NCBI RefSeq assembly: GCF_905171765.1
Contig: NC_053392.1
Location: 36,650,956-36,714,955 of the forward strand
Reading direction: 5' to 3'
Source of the DNA: Bufo bufo
Taxonomy: Eukaryota > Chordata > Amphibia > Anura > Bufonidae
Length of the DNA: 64,000 bases
The notes under the pieces were generated by a model that was not told the origin of the DNA, ran no database searches, and worked only from the letters and a program-made list of their open reading frames with translations. The stretch's first letter is position 1; each line of letters opens with the position of its first letter. Made by a program: the position numbers and the translations under genes. Positions 53,030 through 63,944 of this stretch are shown in pieces.

Positions 53030-53656
53030 TGTAATGTCCCGGAGTGCTATTACCACTCTTTTGCACCTTGCTACCACCTTCTATACGCTGAATATCATCA
53101 TCAAAATGTATTACATGTCATCTCGGAATAATGTGCATATTCTTTCCTATGTACCTGTTATATTTCATGTAATGTGCCTGGTCCACCAGCAGGTGGCGGC
53201 AATATGGCAGAGCTAGTTATCATAGAGTGGAACTTGTTTCCATTCTAGCCCTCTGTAGAGAGGGAGGAGTTTAGTGTTAGAGAGAGAGAGTCTAGTCTAC
53301 CCTCCTAAGGGAGAGGTTGTGTGGTGGCCAGCAGAGCTCTGCCTGCTCTGCTGGGCCCGCAGGCCTTGCCTGCAAAAATTCTATATGGTTGCATGTCCCC
53401 TCCTGGGCTTGCATTGCCTTCATCCAAGCTAAAGCTAGAGCTTGAGGAACTTAAAACCAGGACAAGAAGTCCCTAGGATTATTTACAGTAAGAGGCAGAC
53501 TACTATTGTTAACATAGCTGAGCTGAGAGAGCTACACTAAGGATACAGCAGAGAGGAGTTTGTTTTGCAGAGAGAGTATTTGCCTGCCATTTGCATTCTA
53601 AAACCTATGGGAAACCAAGATAAAGTGTGGAAACCATATGGATTATCGTTTATTAC
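53030..53656 (+). mobile_element. LTR-like repeat, truncated
   Basis: It starts at or near 'tgtaatgtcccggagtgcta' (53028) and has LTR-like composition with no coding frame. A (GA)n run lies at 53280-53292. The right end is cut by the hAT-like element at 53657. Assignment as an LTR rests on recall of similar frog sequences and the TGT start, so it is tentative. Confidence 0.45.
53186..53200 (+). promoter_or_regulatory. CTCF-like core motif
   Basis: CCAGCAGGTGGCGGC fits the vertebrate CTCF core consensus CCASYAGRKGGCRSY at all 15 positions. It lies inside the LTR-like repeat. Binding is not shown by sequence alone. Confidence 0.5.
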
Positions 53657-53913
53657 TAGAGAAGTCGCGAACATAAAATTTTCAGTTCGCGAACGGCAAA
53701 CGCGAATTTCCGCAAATGAACGGGCGAACCGGGCAAACCGCCATAGACTTCAATAGGCAGGCGAATTTTAAAACCCACAGGGACTCTTTCTGGCCACAAT
53801 AGTGATGGAAAAGTTGTTTCAAGGGGACTAACACCTGGACTGTGGCATGCCGGAGGGGGATCCATGGCAAAATTCTCATGGAAAATTTCGTAGTTGATGC
53901 AGAGTCTGGTTTT
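53657..53913 (-). mobile_element. Non-autonomous hAT-like element, copy 3 (partial)
   Basis: It begins TAGAGAAGTCGCGAACAT and matches the first about 250 bases of the complete copy at 44433. The other terminus is missing, and the sequence changes after 'gtagttgatgcagagtctgg'. Confidence 0.75.
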
Positions 53914-54590
53914 AATCCATAAAGGGCATAAATCACCTAACAATCCAAAATTGATTGGAATAACGTGCTTTAAAACATCAGGAATGATGTTGTATCAATC
54001 AGGTAGTGTAAGGGTTACGCCTGCTTCACAGTGACAGACCAAACTCTGACAGAGCAAACTCCCCATTTAACGCACCGCAAACAACTGCAAACAGTCCATT
54101 TGCACAACCGCAAACTCCTCATTTGCACAAGGTTGGATACCAAGCTAGCCATGTCCCATTCCTTGTCCTCACTGACGTCATTGAAGATCTCTTCCTCCAC
54201 CCAGCCACGTACAACACCAAGGGTCCCCCAAAAGGTGACAACAAGCCCCCTGGGACGCTTGCTGTGGTTGGTCTTCCACCTCCTCAAAGCCACCTTCCTC
54301 CTCTGACTCCTCTTCTTCAGACTCCTCTCTCTGCGTTGCCGCAGGTCCAGCAATCGACGACGACAAGGCTGCTTCTGGTGGTAATGGTGACCACAACTCT
54401 TCCTCTTCATGCTCATCTACGGCCTGATCCAGCACTCTTCGCAGGGCACGCTCCAGAAAAAACACATATGGGATGAGGTCAATGATGTTGCCTTGGGTTT
54501 GACTGACCAGGTTTGTCACCTCCGCAAAAGGACGCATGATCCTACAGCCATTGTGCATGAGCGTTCAGTAACATGGCCAAAAAATACCCA
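53914..54590 (-). pseudogene. hAT transposase fragment
   Basis: The minus-strand frame from 54558 reads 'AEVTNLVSQTQGNIIDLIPY', 'FFLERALRRVLDQAVDEHEE' and an acidic E/S-rich tract. This is the same protein region as the hAT at 58470-59462, with which it is largely identical. A frameshift near 54180 and a switch to 'cgcaaac'-rich non-coding text (54040-54130) end the homology. The N- and C-terminal parts are absent. Confidence 0.75.
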
Positions 54591-54631
54591 GCTCCTCTTT
54601 TTTTTTTATAAAAAAAAATCTGTTCTTACCA

Positions 54632-55047
54632 TTTTAATCTCTGTTTTGTCCCCTAACAGGGGCCGGTGTATGGAATAGATTTTAGGAACCGGGAGATGGA
54701 AAAAGATGGTTGGTCGGTCCTCTTACTTCCAATTTGGGGCACTGCGCGTGCGCCGTGCAATGTACTGTGCCACCCTATATGAGTGGTGTGTTAAGTAGTT
54801 CTATTTCTATCAGTTTAATCCCTGTTACGTCCCCTATCAGGGGCCGGTGTATGGAATAGATTTTAGGAACCGGGAGATGTAAAAAGATGGTTGGTCGGTC
54901 CTCTTACTCCCAATTTGGGGCACTGCGCGTGCGCCGTGCAATGTACTGTGCCACCCTATATGAGTGGTGTGTTAAGTAGTACTATTCTTATCAGTTTAAT
55001 CCCTGTTACGTCCCCTATCAGGGGACGTGTATCGAATAGATTTTAGA
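54632..55047 (+). repeat. About 181-bp tandem repeat, 2.3 copies
   Basis: Units begin at 54632, 54814 and 54995. The first two are nearly identical (for example 'gaaccgggagatg' and 'ggcactgcgcgtgcgccgtg'). They lie next to a hAT fragment and may be its non-coding part. Confidence 0.85.
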
Positions 55048-55278
55048 CAACCGCAAAGAGTTGTCAATAGTTGACATACTCATGACATAAATTGTATTCC
55101 TCTATCCGTCAATCTTGGTGTAGTGATGACTGTGCTCGTGCGCACGTTTGGGAGATTGCAGGCGATGGTTTTTTTTAAAAGCCTATGGTCGTGCTGAGGT
55201 AGTTCAGTGACAGTTAAGTAACATAGTAACATAGTACATAAGGCCGAAAAAAGACATTTGTCCATCCAGTTCGGCCTG

Positions 55279-57148
55279 TCATCCTGCAAGTTGATCCAGA
55301 GGAAGGCAAAAAAAAACTGTGAGGTAGAAGCCAATTTTCCTCACTTTAGGGGAATAAAAAATTCTATATACTAACCTTTTATGTGGTACAGTATCAAATG
55401 CTTTGGAGAAGTCCAGATACACGACATCCATTGATTTGCCGCTGTCAAGTCTAGAACTTACCTCCTCATGGAAACTGATTAAATTAGTTTGACATGACCG
55501 ATCCCTCACGAAGCCATGCTGATATGGCGTTATTTGCTTATTTCCGTTTACCCACAACAGATGTTAAACTTACCGGCCTATAGTTTCCAGGCTCTGTTTT
55601 TGGACCCTTTTTGAATATTGGCACCACATTTGCCATGCGACAATCCTGTGGGACATTCCCTGTCAGTATAGAGTCCGCAAATATCCGAAATAAGGGTCTG
55701 GCTATGACATTACTTAATTCCCTTAGGATACGGGGGTGTATGCCATCCGGTCCTAGCGATTTGTCTATTTTAATCTTTTTAAGTCGCTGATGTACTTCTT
55801 CCTGGGTCAGACAGGACACTTTTAATGGGGAATTTATCTTTACATTCTGCATGTCATCTGACAGTTTATTTTCCTCAGTGAATACATTGTAGAAAAAAAT
55901 ATTTAACAGCTTTGCTTTCTCCTCGTCGCTCTCTGCGACTCCCCCCTCATTACTCTTTAAAGGGCCGACACCTTCAGATTTATACTTTTTAACATTTATA
56001 TAATTGAAGAACATTTTAGGGTTAGTTTTACTCTCTTTGGCAATTAATCTCTCGGTCTCTAGTTTGGCCGCTTTTATTTGTTTTTTACATGTTCTATTTT
56101 TTTCCTTATAGATTTTCAGTGCTTCCGTGCTACCCTCCTGTTTTAGTGTTTTATATGCTTTCTTTTAATCATTTATTGCTTTCTTTACAGTTCTGTTTAT
56201 CCACATTGGTTTCTTTTTGTTCCTTAACCTTTTATTCCCATACGGTATGTACCTCTCACAATGAGCTTTTAGGATGCTTTTAAAGATATCCCATTTTGTG
56301 GCTGTATTTTTATTTGTGAGGACTTTATCCCAGTTAGTTAAGCCTATGGCCTCCCTTAGTTGGCTAAATTTAGCTTTTTTGAGGTTTGGTATTTTTGTTC
56401 CTCCCTGTAGAAACGCTCTTTTGAATGATAATTGGAAGATTATTACTTTATGGTCACTATTTCCCAGGTGTCCCCCAACCTGCACGTCTGTTGTTCTGTC
56501 AGGTCTATTGGTTAATACTAAGTCCAGCATGGCCGTCCCTCTAATCGGGTCCTGAACCAGTTGGGAGAGGTAATTGTCTTTGGTTATTGCCAAGAACCTG
56601 TTTCCTTTATGAGATATACAACTTTCAGTTTCCCAGTCTATATCTGGGTAGTTGAAGTCCCCCATAATAACCACCTCATTATGATTTGCCGCCTTGTCTA
56701 TCTCATTTAGTAGTAGATTTTCTGTGGACTCTGGTATATTAGGCGGTTTATAGTAAACTCCTATTAGTAATTTATTGTTCTTTTTAGCTCCATATATCTC
56801 TACTCACAGTGACTCCACATGTTCATGTCCCTCACTTATATCTTCACGGAGTGTGGGCTTTAACCAGGACTTTACATAAACGCAGACCCCCCCCCCTCCC
56901 CCTCTCCGGTTTTGACGATCCTTTCTAAACAGACTGTAACCTTGTACATTAACCGCCCAGTCATAGCTATCATCCAGCCATGTCTCAGTTATTCCCACTA
57001 TGTCATAGTCCTCCTCACACATCACTAATTCCAGTTCACCAGTTTTATTAGTCAGGCTTCTGGCATTAGTATACATACATTTGAGAGGTTTATGTATATT
57101 TTTTACCCTACACCTTTCCTTCCGAACTGTTCTAGTCCCTCCTTCCAT
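55279..57148 (-). pseudogene. CR1 ORF2 (endonuclease + RT), broken
   Basis: The endonuclease starts at 57148: 'LKCMYTNARSLTNKTGEL', 'DIVGITETWLDDSYDW', 'RRGGGGGVCVYVKS' and 'VIMGDFNYPDIDW' (near 56670). RT follows: 'PDGIHPRILRELSNVIARP' (near 55740), 'VVPIFKKGPKTEPGNYRPVS' (near 55590) and 'MDVVYLDFSKAFDTVPHKRL' (near 55415). In-frame stops lie at 56804-56806 (TGA, probably from TGG) and 56165-56167 (TAA). A frame change with missing residues occurs near 55550. After 'VPHKRL' the RT is cut off and joined to 3' non-coding sequence, so the FADD-type catalytic motif is gone. Confidence 0.85.
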
Positions 57149-57233
57149 TCCTCCCCCAGTCCCACTTCCTTGCCCCCGGTCTCTATCTGCACTATCTTCC
57201 CATCCTGTAACGTAATTACCCTCCCCCCAGTCC

Positions 57234-57881
57234 CTAGTTTAAACACTCCTCCAACCTTCTAGCCATCTTCTTCCCCAACACAGCTGCCCCTTCCCCATTG
57301 AGGTGCAGCCCGTCCCTACGATAGAGCCTGTAGCCGACAGAGAAGTCGGCCCAGTTCTCCAGGAACCCAAACCCCTCCTTCCTACACCAGTTCTTGAGCC
57401 ACTTGTTATTTTCCCTAATCTCCCGCTGCCTTTCTTGTGTGGCCCGTGGTACAGGTAGTATTTCGGAAAATACTACCTTTGAGGTCCTTGCCCTAAGCTT
57501 TTGACCTAAATCCCTGAAATCATTTTTAAGGACTCTCCACCTACCCCTAACTTTGTCATTGGTTCCGATATGGACCATGACTGCTGGATCTTCTCCAGCC
57601 CCTCCCAGTAATCTGTCAACCCGATCCGCGATGTGTCGAACTCTAGCGCCAGGAAGACAGCACACTGTTCGGCGATCACGGTCTTTGTGACAGATTTCCC
57701 TATCTGTTCCCCTAATAATGGAGTCTCCCACTACCAGCACCTGTCTGGCCTGCCCTGCTCTTCTGGTCCCCTGCTTACCGGAGCTGACATTCCCCTGACT
57801 GGCAGAGGAAGTGTCCGGCTGCGGCAGTGCCGTTCCTGGACTGATATCCCAGAAAACAATGATTCTGCAGTGTGGGCCCAT
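57234..57881 (-). CDS. CR1 ORF1 SGNH/GDSL esterase-like protein
   Basis: A 215-residue open frame from the ATG at 57881. Block I 'VLVVGDSIIRGT' has the nucleophile Ser54. Block III is 'VHIGTND' (103-109, with Asn108). Block V is 'RRDGLHLNGEG' with Asp190 and His193. This is the esterase domain known from ORF1 of CR1 elements. The Ser-Asp-His triad is complete, so the fold may be functional. The zinc-finger part that often precedes it is absent because the element is 5'-truncated near 57900. ORF2 starts about 85 bases downstream. Confidence 0.82.
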   Translation of the reverse strand: MGPHCRIIVFWDISPGTALPQPDTSSASQGNVSSGKQGTRRAGQARQVLVVGDSIIRGTDREICHKDRDRRTVCCLPGARVRHIADRVDRLLGGAGEDPAVMVHIGTNDKVRGRWRVLKNDFRDLGQKLRARTSKVVFSEILPVPRATQERQREIRENNKWLKNWCRKEGFGFLENWADFSVGYRLYRRDGLHLNGEGAAVLGKKMARRLEECLN

Positions 57882-57900
57882 TGTTGGCCTAGTAGGCTTT

Positions 57901-58369
57901 AAAGATCACCTTAGATGATCACAAAGAAAATTTATGTTTTTTCTATGCAAAATTATCCAGCCGATTGCTTTTGGTCTGTTCACAATGAAGCAACGACCTT
58001 ATCATCTGGGTTGTGCCAAAATTGCCAACACACTCATAGAGGTGATCGCTTCATTGTGATACGCAACCCCCTTCACCACAACAAGGTAACAATCACGAAG
58101 GGGAATTGACACATGTATGTGCCTTTCTTTTTGTTTTGTTTTTGCAGCCACAGTGCAGCACCAGAGGCCAGAAAAATTAGGCATGTACACATGCCTGAAA
58201 AATTAGGTATTGTTGCAGCGGCCGGAAAAATTTATGTTTTCCAGGCAGAAAGTGCACTAAAACATTGTGGCTTGAACCCTAGTTGGTGGCGGAGAAGTCA
58301 CGCAAGTCATCCGGCATGCAGAGATTAAGTACAGCACCGTGTGGACCATTTTTAGCCCAAGGCATCTCA
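57901..58369 (-). mobile_element. hAT 3' non-coding region
   Basis: Holds short direct repeats with 'gccagaaaaattagg', 'gcctgaaaaattaggta' and 'gccggaaaaatttatg' (58165-58235). It lies downstream of the transposase on the minus strand. No gene. Confidence 0.5.
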
Positions 58370-59462
58370 TCAGGCCTTTTTTAGTCAAACGTATCCCCCA
58401 CTGTCAGTCCCTTCGGGATCCATGCCTCATTCATCTTAATAAAGGTGAGGTAAGCTAGACTTTTTTGACCTAGGCGACTTCTCTTCTCAGTGACAATACC
58501 TCCTGCTGCACTGAAGGTCCTTTCTGACAGGACACTTGAAGCGGGGCAGGCCAGAAGTTCTGGCTCTGCATGTCCTCCATCAACAACACGTCTGTAAAGC
58601 GTCCTGTCCTTGCCAGCGTGGTCGTGGTAGGAGGAGGATTACTTTCACCTCTTCCCCTGTTAGATTCCCATTGTGCTGTGACATCACCCTTATACGCTGT
58701 ATAAAGCATACTTTGTAACTTGTTTTGGAACTTCCGGTAATTCAGTAACATTTTAGCCACTTTCTGATTATACCGGGGGTCTAGTAGCGTGGCCACCCAG
58801 TACAGGTCGTTCTCCTTCAGCCTTTTTATACGAGGGTCCCTCAACAGGCATGACAGCATGAAAGACCCCATTTGCACAAAGTTGGATGCCGAGCTACTCA
58901 TGTCCCGTTCCTCGTCCTCACTGATCTCATTGAAGGTCTGTTCTTCCCCCCAGCCACGTACGACACCACGGGTACCAGATAGGTGACAACGAGCACCCTG
59001 GGATGCCTGCTGTGGTTGGTCTTCCTCCTCCTCAAAGCCACATTCCTCCTCCGACTCCTCTTCCTCAGACTCCTCTTCCAGCGTTGCCGCAGGTCCAGCA
59101 AGCGATGCTATTAAGGCTGTTTCTGGTGGTGATGGTGACCACAACTCTTCCTCTTCACGCTCATCTACGGCCTGATCCAGCACTCTTCGCAGGGCACGCT
59201 CCAGGAAGAAAACAAATGGGATGATGTCGCTGATGGTGCCTTCGGTGCGACTGACTAGGTTTGTCACCTCCACAAAAGGATGCATGAGACTACAGACATT
59301 GCGCATGAGCGTCCAGTAACGTTGCAAAAAAATACCCAGCTCCGTAAAGGCTGTCCTAGCACCCCGGTCATACAAATACTCGTTGACGGCTTTTTCTTGT
59401 TGGAGCAGGCGGTCGAACATTAGGAGTGTTGAATTCCAACGTGTCGGGCTGTCGCAAATCAA
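58370..59462 (-). pseudogene. hAT transposase, C-terminal half
   Basis: The minus-strand frame from 59462 reads 'DSPTRWNSTLLMFDRLLQQE' (the conserved RWNS block of hAT), 'QRYWTLMRNVCSLMHPFVEV' and 'FFLERALRRVLDQAVDEREE'. A glutamate-rich loop (59020-59160) and 'LYWVATLLDPRYNQKVAKML' (near 58780) follow. Near 58545 a frameshift moves the C-terminal dimerisation domain ('SSVLSERTFSAAGGIVTEKR', near 58500) into another frame. The N-terminal BED finger and the first catalytic part are missing upstream of 59462. It is a dead copy of the lineage also seen at 53914-54590. Confidence 0.82.
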
Positions 59463-59651
59463 GCGCCTAAGATGGTCTTGGTGTGAGAGAGACTTTCCTG
59501 GCTATAAGGTTAGCTGTGACCCTGCTGTCAACACACATTTTTTTTTCCTTTTTCTTTCAGAGGTATTAGTTTTAGCCATGTTTAGTATAGTCTTTTGCAT
59601 GTGTAAAATACACAAACCTGCAAAAAAAAAAAATATAAAAAAAAATGTTAA

Positions 59652-60247
59652 AGGGAATCTGTCACCTGGATTTTGGGTATAGAGCTGAGGACGTGGGTTG
59701 CTAGATGGCTGCTAGCACATCCGCAATATCCAGTCCCCATAGCTCTGTGTGCTTTTATTGTGTAAAAAAAAACAATTTTATATATATGTAAATGAATTTT
59801 TGATGAGTCCTGTCTCCTCCATGCTTCAGAGATGAGTCCAGCGTTCTCCGACTCTGAGCCCAGCCACGTCCACTGTGAAGGAGCCCAGCACTGCCCGCAT
59901 CCTTTGAATCTCCTCCTTGCTCCCCGACGTCACAAAGCTAAAGCGCCGTAATCTCGCAATACTGAGCTAGCGCATGCGCAGTTCGTTCCCTGAGGCTGAT
60001 GCCAGCACAGGGAAGGAACACTATGCCGACACTGCACATGCATTAGCGATATTACGGCGCTCTAGCTTTGTGACGTCGGGGAGCAAGGAGGAGATTCGGA
60101 GTATGCGGAGCGGTGCGGGGCTCCTTCACAGTGGGCATTGCTAGGCTCCGGAAAGCACACAGAGCTATGGGGACTGGATATTGCGGATGTGCTAGCGGAC
60201 ATCTAGCAACCCATGTCCTCAGCTCTACACCAGGTGACAGGTTCCCT
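59652..60247. mobile_element. TTAA-flanked fold-back MITE (596 bp)
   Basis: TTAA at 59648-59651 and 60248-60251. The ends AGGGAATCTGTCACCTGG and CCAGGTGACAGGTTCCCT are inverted, and pairing continues for about 120 bases ('gcacatccgcaatatccagt' and so on) and in the middle ('acgtcacaaagcta'). TTAA targets are used by piggyBac and Kolobok transposases, and which one applies is not decided here. Confidence 0.82.
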
Positions 60248-60251
60248 TTAA

Positions 60252-60398
60252 AGTTATTAGGTTCAGCTATAGTTAGTAATAAGTATTTTGTTTATGCAAT
60301 ATACACACACAAAAAAATCTTTAGTATTATTAGCGTACAGCCGTCTTTTGCTTACATCATATAATCACATTGCAGCGTACTCAAGTTGTGTTTAGAAA
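60252..60398. other. Unassigned stretch
   Basis: Short AT-rich interval before the Gypsy LTR. Nothing recognised. Confidence 0.3.
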
Positions 60399-61287
60399 TG
60401 TTCCTGGGTGTTGTAGTGCAATAGACACTAACCTGAGACGGCTGACTCTCTGCAAGGCCAGGTGATGATAGGAAATGTTCGTGACGCCAGTGCCAATTAA
60501 ACGGTGGCACGCCGTTTGCTGATAGCAGGAATAACTGAGGAACCACGTGATGTTAAAGCAGAACTCAAACTTTAGTAGTCATCATACATGGGCATAGCTG
60601 GAAACGCAGTTCCTTTGCAGACAGTTTGTTGCAGTACATTTGATGCAGGCAATATAGATATAGCAAGGTGACTTCAGAGTGTTAAACACAGGACTTGCAG
60701 TACAGGCGGCTTGCACTCTATTCCTGACTGATCCTGGAACATAGAAAATCTTCTCCAAGGCCCAATACCCTAGCTCTGGCGTATATCCTTGGTTTTATCT
60801 TTATCAAGTACCTCCTCTGTTGTCTTGAGTACCTCTTGCTTTCCTGGATTTGCCTCTGTCTCTCTCTCAGCTTCCTCAGGCTCTAGAAACTTCTGAACTG
60901 ACTTCCTGGCTAGGCCCTAGCCTATTTATACTGAACTGAGGGCTCCCTCTGCTGGCTGTAACAAGGATTGCCTGCACCAGGCCTAACTGGCTTAAAGGGA
61001 AACACACATAAAACCTAGCAGTGTCGGGTAACCTGCCCGTATGCTGCACACCCCCAGACTTTAACGTGAGTAAGGCCTCGTACTCACACTCGCCTTCCTG
61101 AACCGGCATAACAGGATACATAACATTGGCATTACATTATAATATGATAAATAATTATTTCACACATAAAAAACATAACATTGGTAACTTCATGAACAAA
61201 TGACACAAGGCAAAGGGGCGTCTTCTTACTTCTTAGGCACGGCCGCTGACCTGGCACAGCGGACTTAGGGTGAACCAGGTTAGTCCA
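60399..61287 (-). mobile_element. Gypsy 3' LTR (boundaries approximate)
   Basis: Lies directly downstream of the Gypsy pol stop. On the minus strand a purine-rich tract (CCAAAGAAAAA) precedes TGGACTAACC at 61287, a plausible polypurine tract and LTR start. The other end is placed at '...CCAGGAACA' (60399) on the TG/CA rule and is less sure. The core-promoter candidate AGTATAAATAGG lies at about 60918-60932 on the minus strand. Confidence 0.6.
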
Positions 61288-61317
61288 TTTTTCTTTGGTG
61301 GCAGTATAATAACAGAA

Positions 61318-63944
61318 CTACCCAGGGGTTTCCTGTGGATGTATCACAGGCAAGGGCTCACGTGGAGGAGTCCATTCTTGCGCACAAATGTCAAGTAAGG
61401 TGTTACCAGTAGCAACGGTTTGGGAGGAGACACCACCAGAATAGTCAAAGTCTCCTAAACGGACTGGCGGGCGTCCCCTGGTCATCCGGGTAGACCTTCT
61501 CAGCACAGGGGTCTCCTCTTCCCTTAGCAACGAGGTATAAGAGAGAGGAGCAACAGGAGGGTCTCCATCAGTGAGACCTTGGTCAGGAACAACAGGAACA
61601 ACAGGAACAACAGGAACAACAGGAACAACAATATCCACTAGAGGGGGAACTGGATCCGGGGCATCTTGAACCGGCTCTTCTGGAGGTGAAGCTACAGTAG
61701 GTGCCGGAGCAGGCACCAGCAAGTTCAACCATGGTGTCAGAAGCCAATGCATGGGATCAGCGTCATACCTTAGATTACTGACAGCCTGCATAGGATCCTC
61801 GGGCTGTATTGCTGACTCTGACACAGGATATTCAGATCCAGAACTCTCGGCACTGGGTTCTGGTGTCAGGCAGAGCTTCAACCGGTTTCGGTGTACAATT
61901 TGGGATCCCTTGCCTTCCCGGGTGATCTCATAAGTGTGAGTTCCAACATTTGGGATTGCAGTGACAACATAGGGACTTCGCTCCCATTTACTGTCCAGTT
62001 TACTTGTACGGCGGTTATTTTTTAACCATACCACGGCCCCTATTGTCAAGGGTTTTGCATGGGCTGCTTGATCATAGTCTCTCTGCTGTCGGTCCCTAGC
62101 ATAGTCCATACGTTCCTGAACAATGGCTTTGGCTGTATTCAATCGCCTTTGATGTTCAGCAACCCAGTCGGTGTTAGGTAATGGGTTAATGCAATCAGGC
62201 ACGTGTATGTCCAATGAATGATCAGCAGGCAATGTCCCTTGGCGCCCAAACATCAAGTAAAAAGGGGTATACCCGGTGGAACAATGTATGGTATGATTGT
62301 ATGTGAACATGAGCTGTGGCAACAGATTAGGCCAATCTCCTCTGTTTTCAGGAGGCACGGCCCTCAGCATCTCTATCAAGGTCTGATTCATTTTTTCACA
62401 TAATCCATTACCTTGAGGATGATAGGCCGTTGTCCGGATCTTCTTACAGTTGTGTAAGCGGCACAGTTCATGGAACAGATGGGACTCAAAGGCAGGTCCT
62501 TGATCGGTGAGGATCTTTTCTGGACATCCGTAGGGCAGGAGGAAGTGCTTCCAGAACAGTTCGGCTGTAGTCTTGGCTGTCTGGTCTCTCACAGGCACCG
62601 CTACAACAAACTTAGTGAAATGGTCAATAATAGTCATGGCATAAGCATACCCTGAGCGACTAGGCTCCAGTTTCACATGGTCGATGGCGACAAGTTCAAG
62701 AGGACGGGTACTTACAATGGGTCTCAGTGGTGCCCTCTGATCATGGTGCTCACTTCGTTTTAAGGCACAGGCTACACACTCCCGACACCACTTCTCAATG
62801 TCTTCTCTCATGCCCACCCAGTAAAACCGCTGGCGGATTGTAGCCTCAGTCTTTTGGACCCCAAAGTGACCGGATTGATTGTGGTACATCTCCAACACCA
62901 TACCTGCATCTCGTCGGGGTATGAGAATCTGGTGTACTCTTTCGTTGGACACTGGGTCTAGGCTTCTCCGTAGCAATAGGCCCTTTTGTATGAAGAGTTG
63001 ATGGCGCTGTCTCCACAGTTTGATGAGCTCAGGATCTGCACTCTTACGCCGAATCCTCTCAGGGGCTCTGCCACTAGTAATGAAGTCCAACAACTCACCC
63101 AGCACTCTACTTTCAGACTGTAGTTTCACCCACCTTTCTTCTTTAGGATCAGGCCTACTGGAGGGTGAAGGAACTGCAGCTCGGTCATTGGTAGCTCGAG
63201 CCTGATCCTGTTGAGCAAATTTGTTATAGAAAGCCGGCATCTCTACATCTTCCCAAGCATCTCGCACATCATCAGGAGCTGTCTCTGTGGGAAGCCTGGA
63301 TAAAGCATCAGCATTATCATTAGTACGTCCAGCACGATACTTTACAGAGAAATCATAGTTGGCAAGGCGAGAGGCCCATCTCTGCTCCAAGGCCCCTAAT
63401 TTAGCTGTATTTAGATGTGCCAGAGGGTTGTTGTCAGTGAATGCAATGAACGGGGTGGCGGCTAGATAATCCTTGAATTTTTCCGTCACTGCCCACACTA
63501 ATGCCAGGAACTCTAGTTTGAAGGAGCTATAATTCTGGTCATTTTTCTCAGCTCCTTTCAGGGAGCGGCTTGCATATGCTATCACTCTCTCTTTTCCCTC
63601 TTGGATTTGGGCTAACACAGCTCCCAGGCCTCGCTTGCTAGCATCGGTATAAAGATGGAAAGGCTTGCTATAATCTGGATAACCTAACACAGGAGGCTCG
63701 GTCAGTTTCTTTTTTAGCAATTGGAACGCTATCTCTCTTTCCTCATTCCACTCAATGGGCACAGGAGTTCTAGGACTTTTCTTGGGTTGTCCCCTCAGAA
63801 GTTCCTGGATAGGATCAGCTATTTGAGCAAAATGGGGGATAAAACGTCTATAATAGCCGGCAAAACCAAGGAAACCCCTCACTTCCTTGACAGTAGTAGG
63901 AACCGGCCAATTACGGACAGCTGCTAACTTATCAGGGTCAGGAA
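61318..63944 (-). CDS. Ty3/Gypsy pol, 3' part (RT end, RNase H, integrase)
   Basis: Open minus-strand frame of more than 850 codons. It begins with the RT connection 'EVRGFLGFAGYYRRFIP' (near 63882, a GTG and not a start). RNase H follows ('LHLYTDASKRGLGAVL'-like, Asp near 63645; 'FTDNN' near 63440). The HHCC zinc motif of integrase is near 62880-62780 ('HNQSGHFG', 'CRECVAC'). The catalytic triad region has 'AIDHVKLE' (near 62680), 'LTDQGPAFES' (near 62500) and 'NGLCEKMNQTL' (near 62400). The C-terminus is proline-rich with a 'VPVVPVVPVVP' repeat. There is no stop or frameshift in the visible part. The upstream RT and gag lie beyond the window or are interrupted at 63945. Confidence 0.88.

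Larger units (their letters stand above)
55215..57900 (-). mobile_element. CR1-type LINE with internal deletion
   Basis: Minus-strand element with ORF1 (57234-57881), ORF2 endonuclease and part of RT, then a short 3' region ending in the ACATAGTA repeat (55217-55240). That microsatellite tail is typical of CR1-like elements. The RT palm with the catalytic motif is deleted. Confidence 0.82.

Noticed and set aside
57633..57902. Plus-strand frame opposite CR1 ORF1
   Set aside because: Antisense shadow of the esterase frame.
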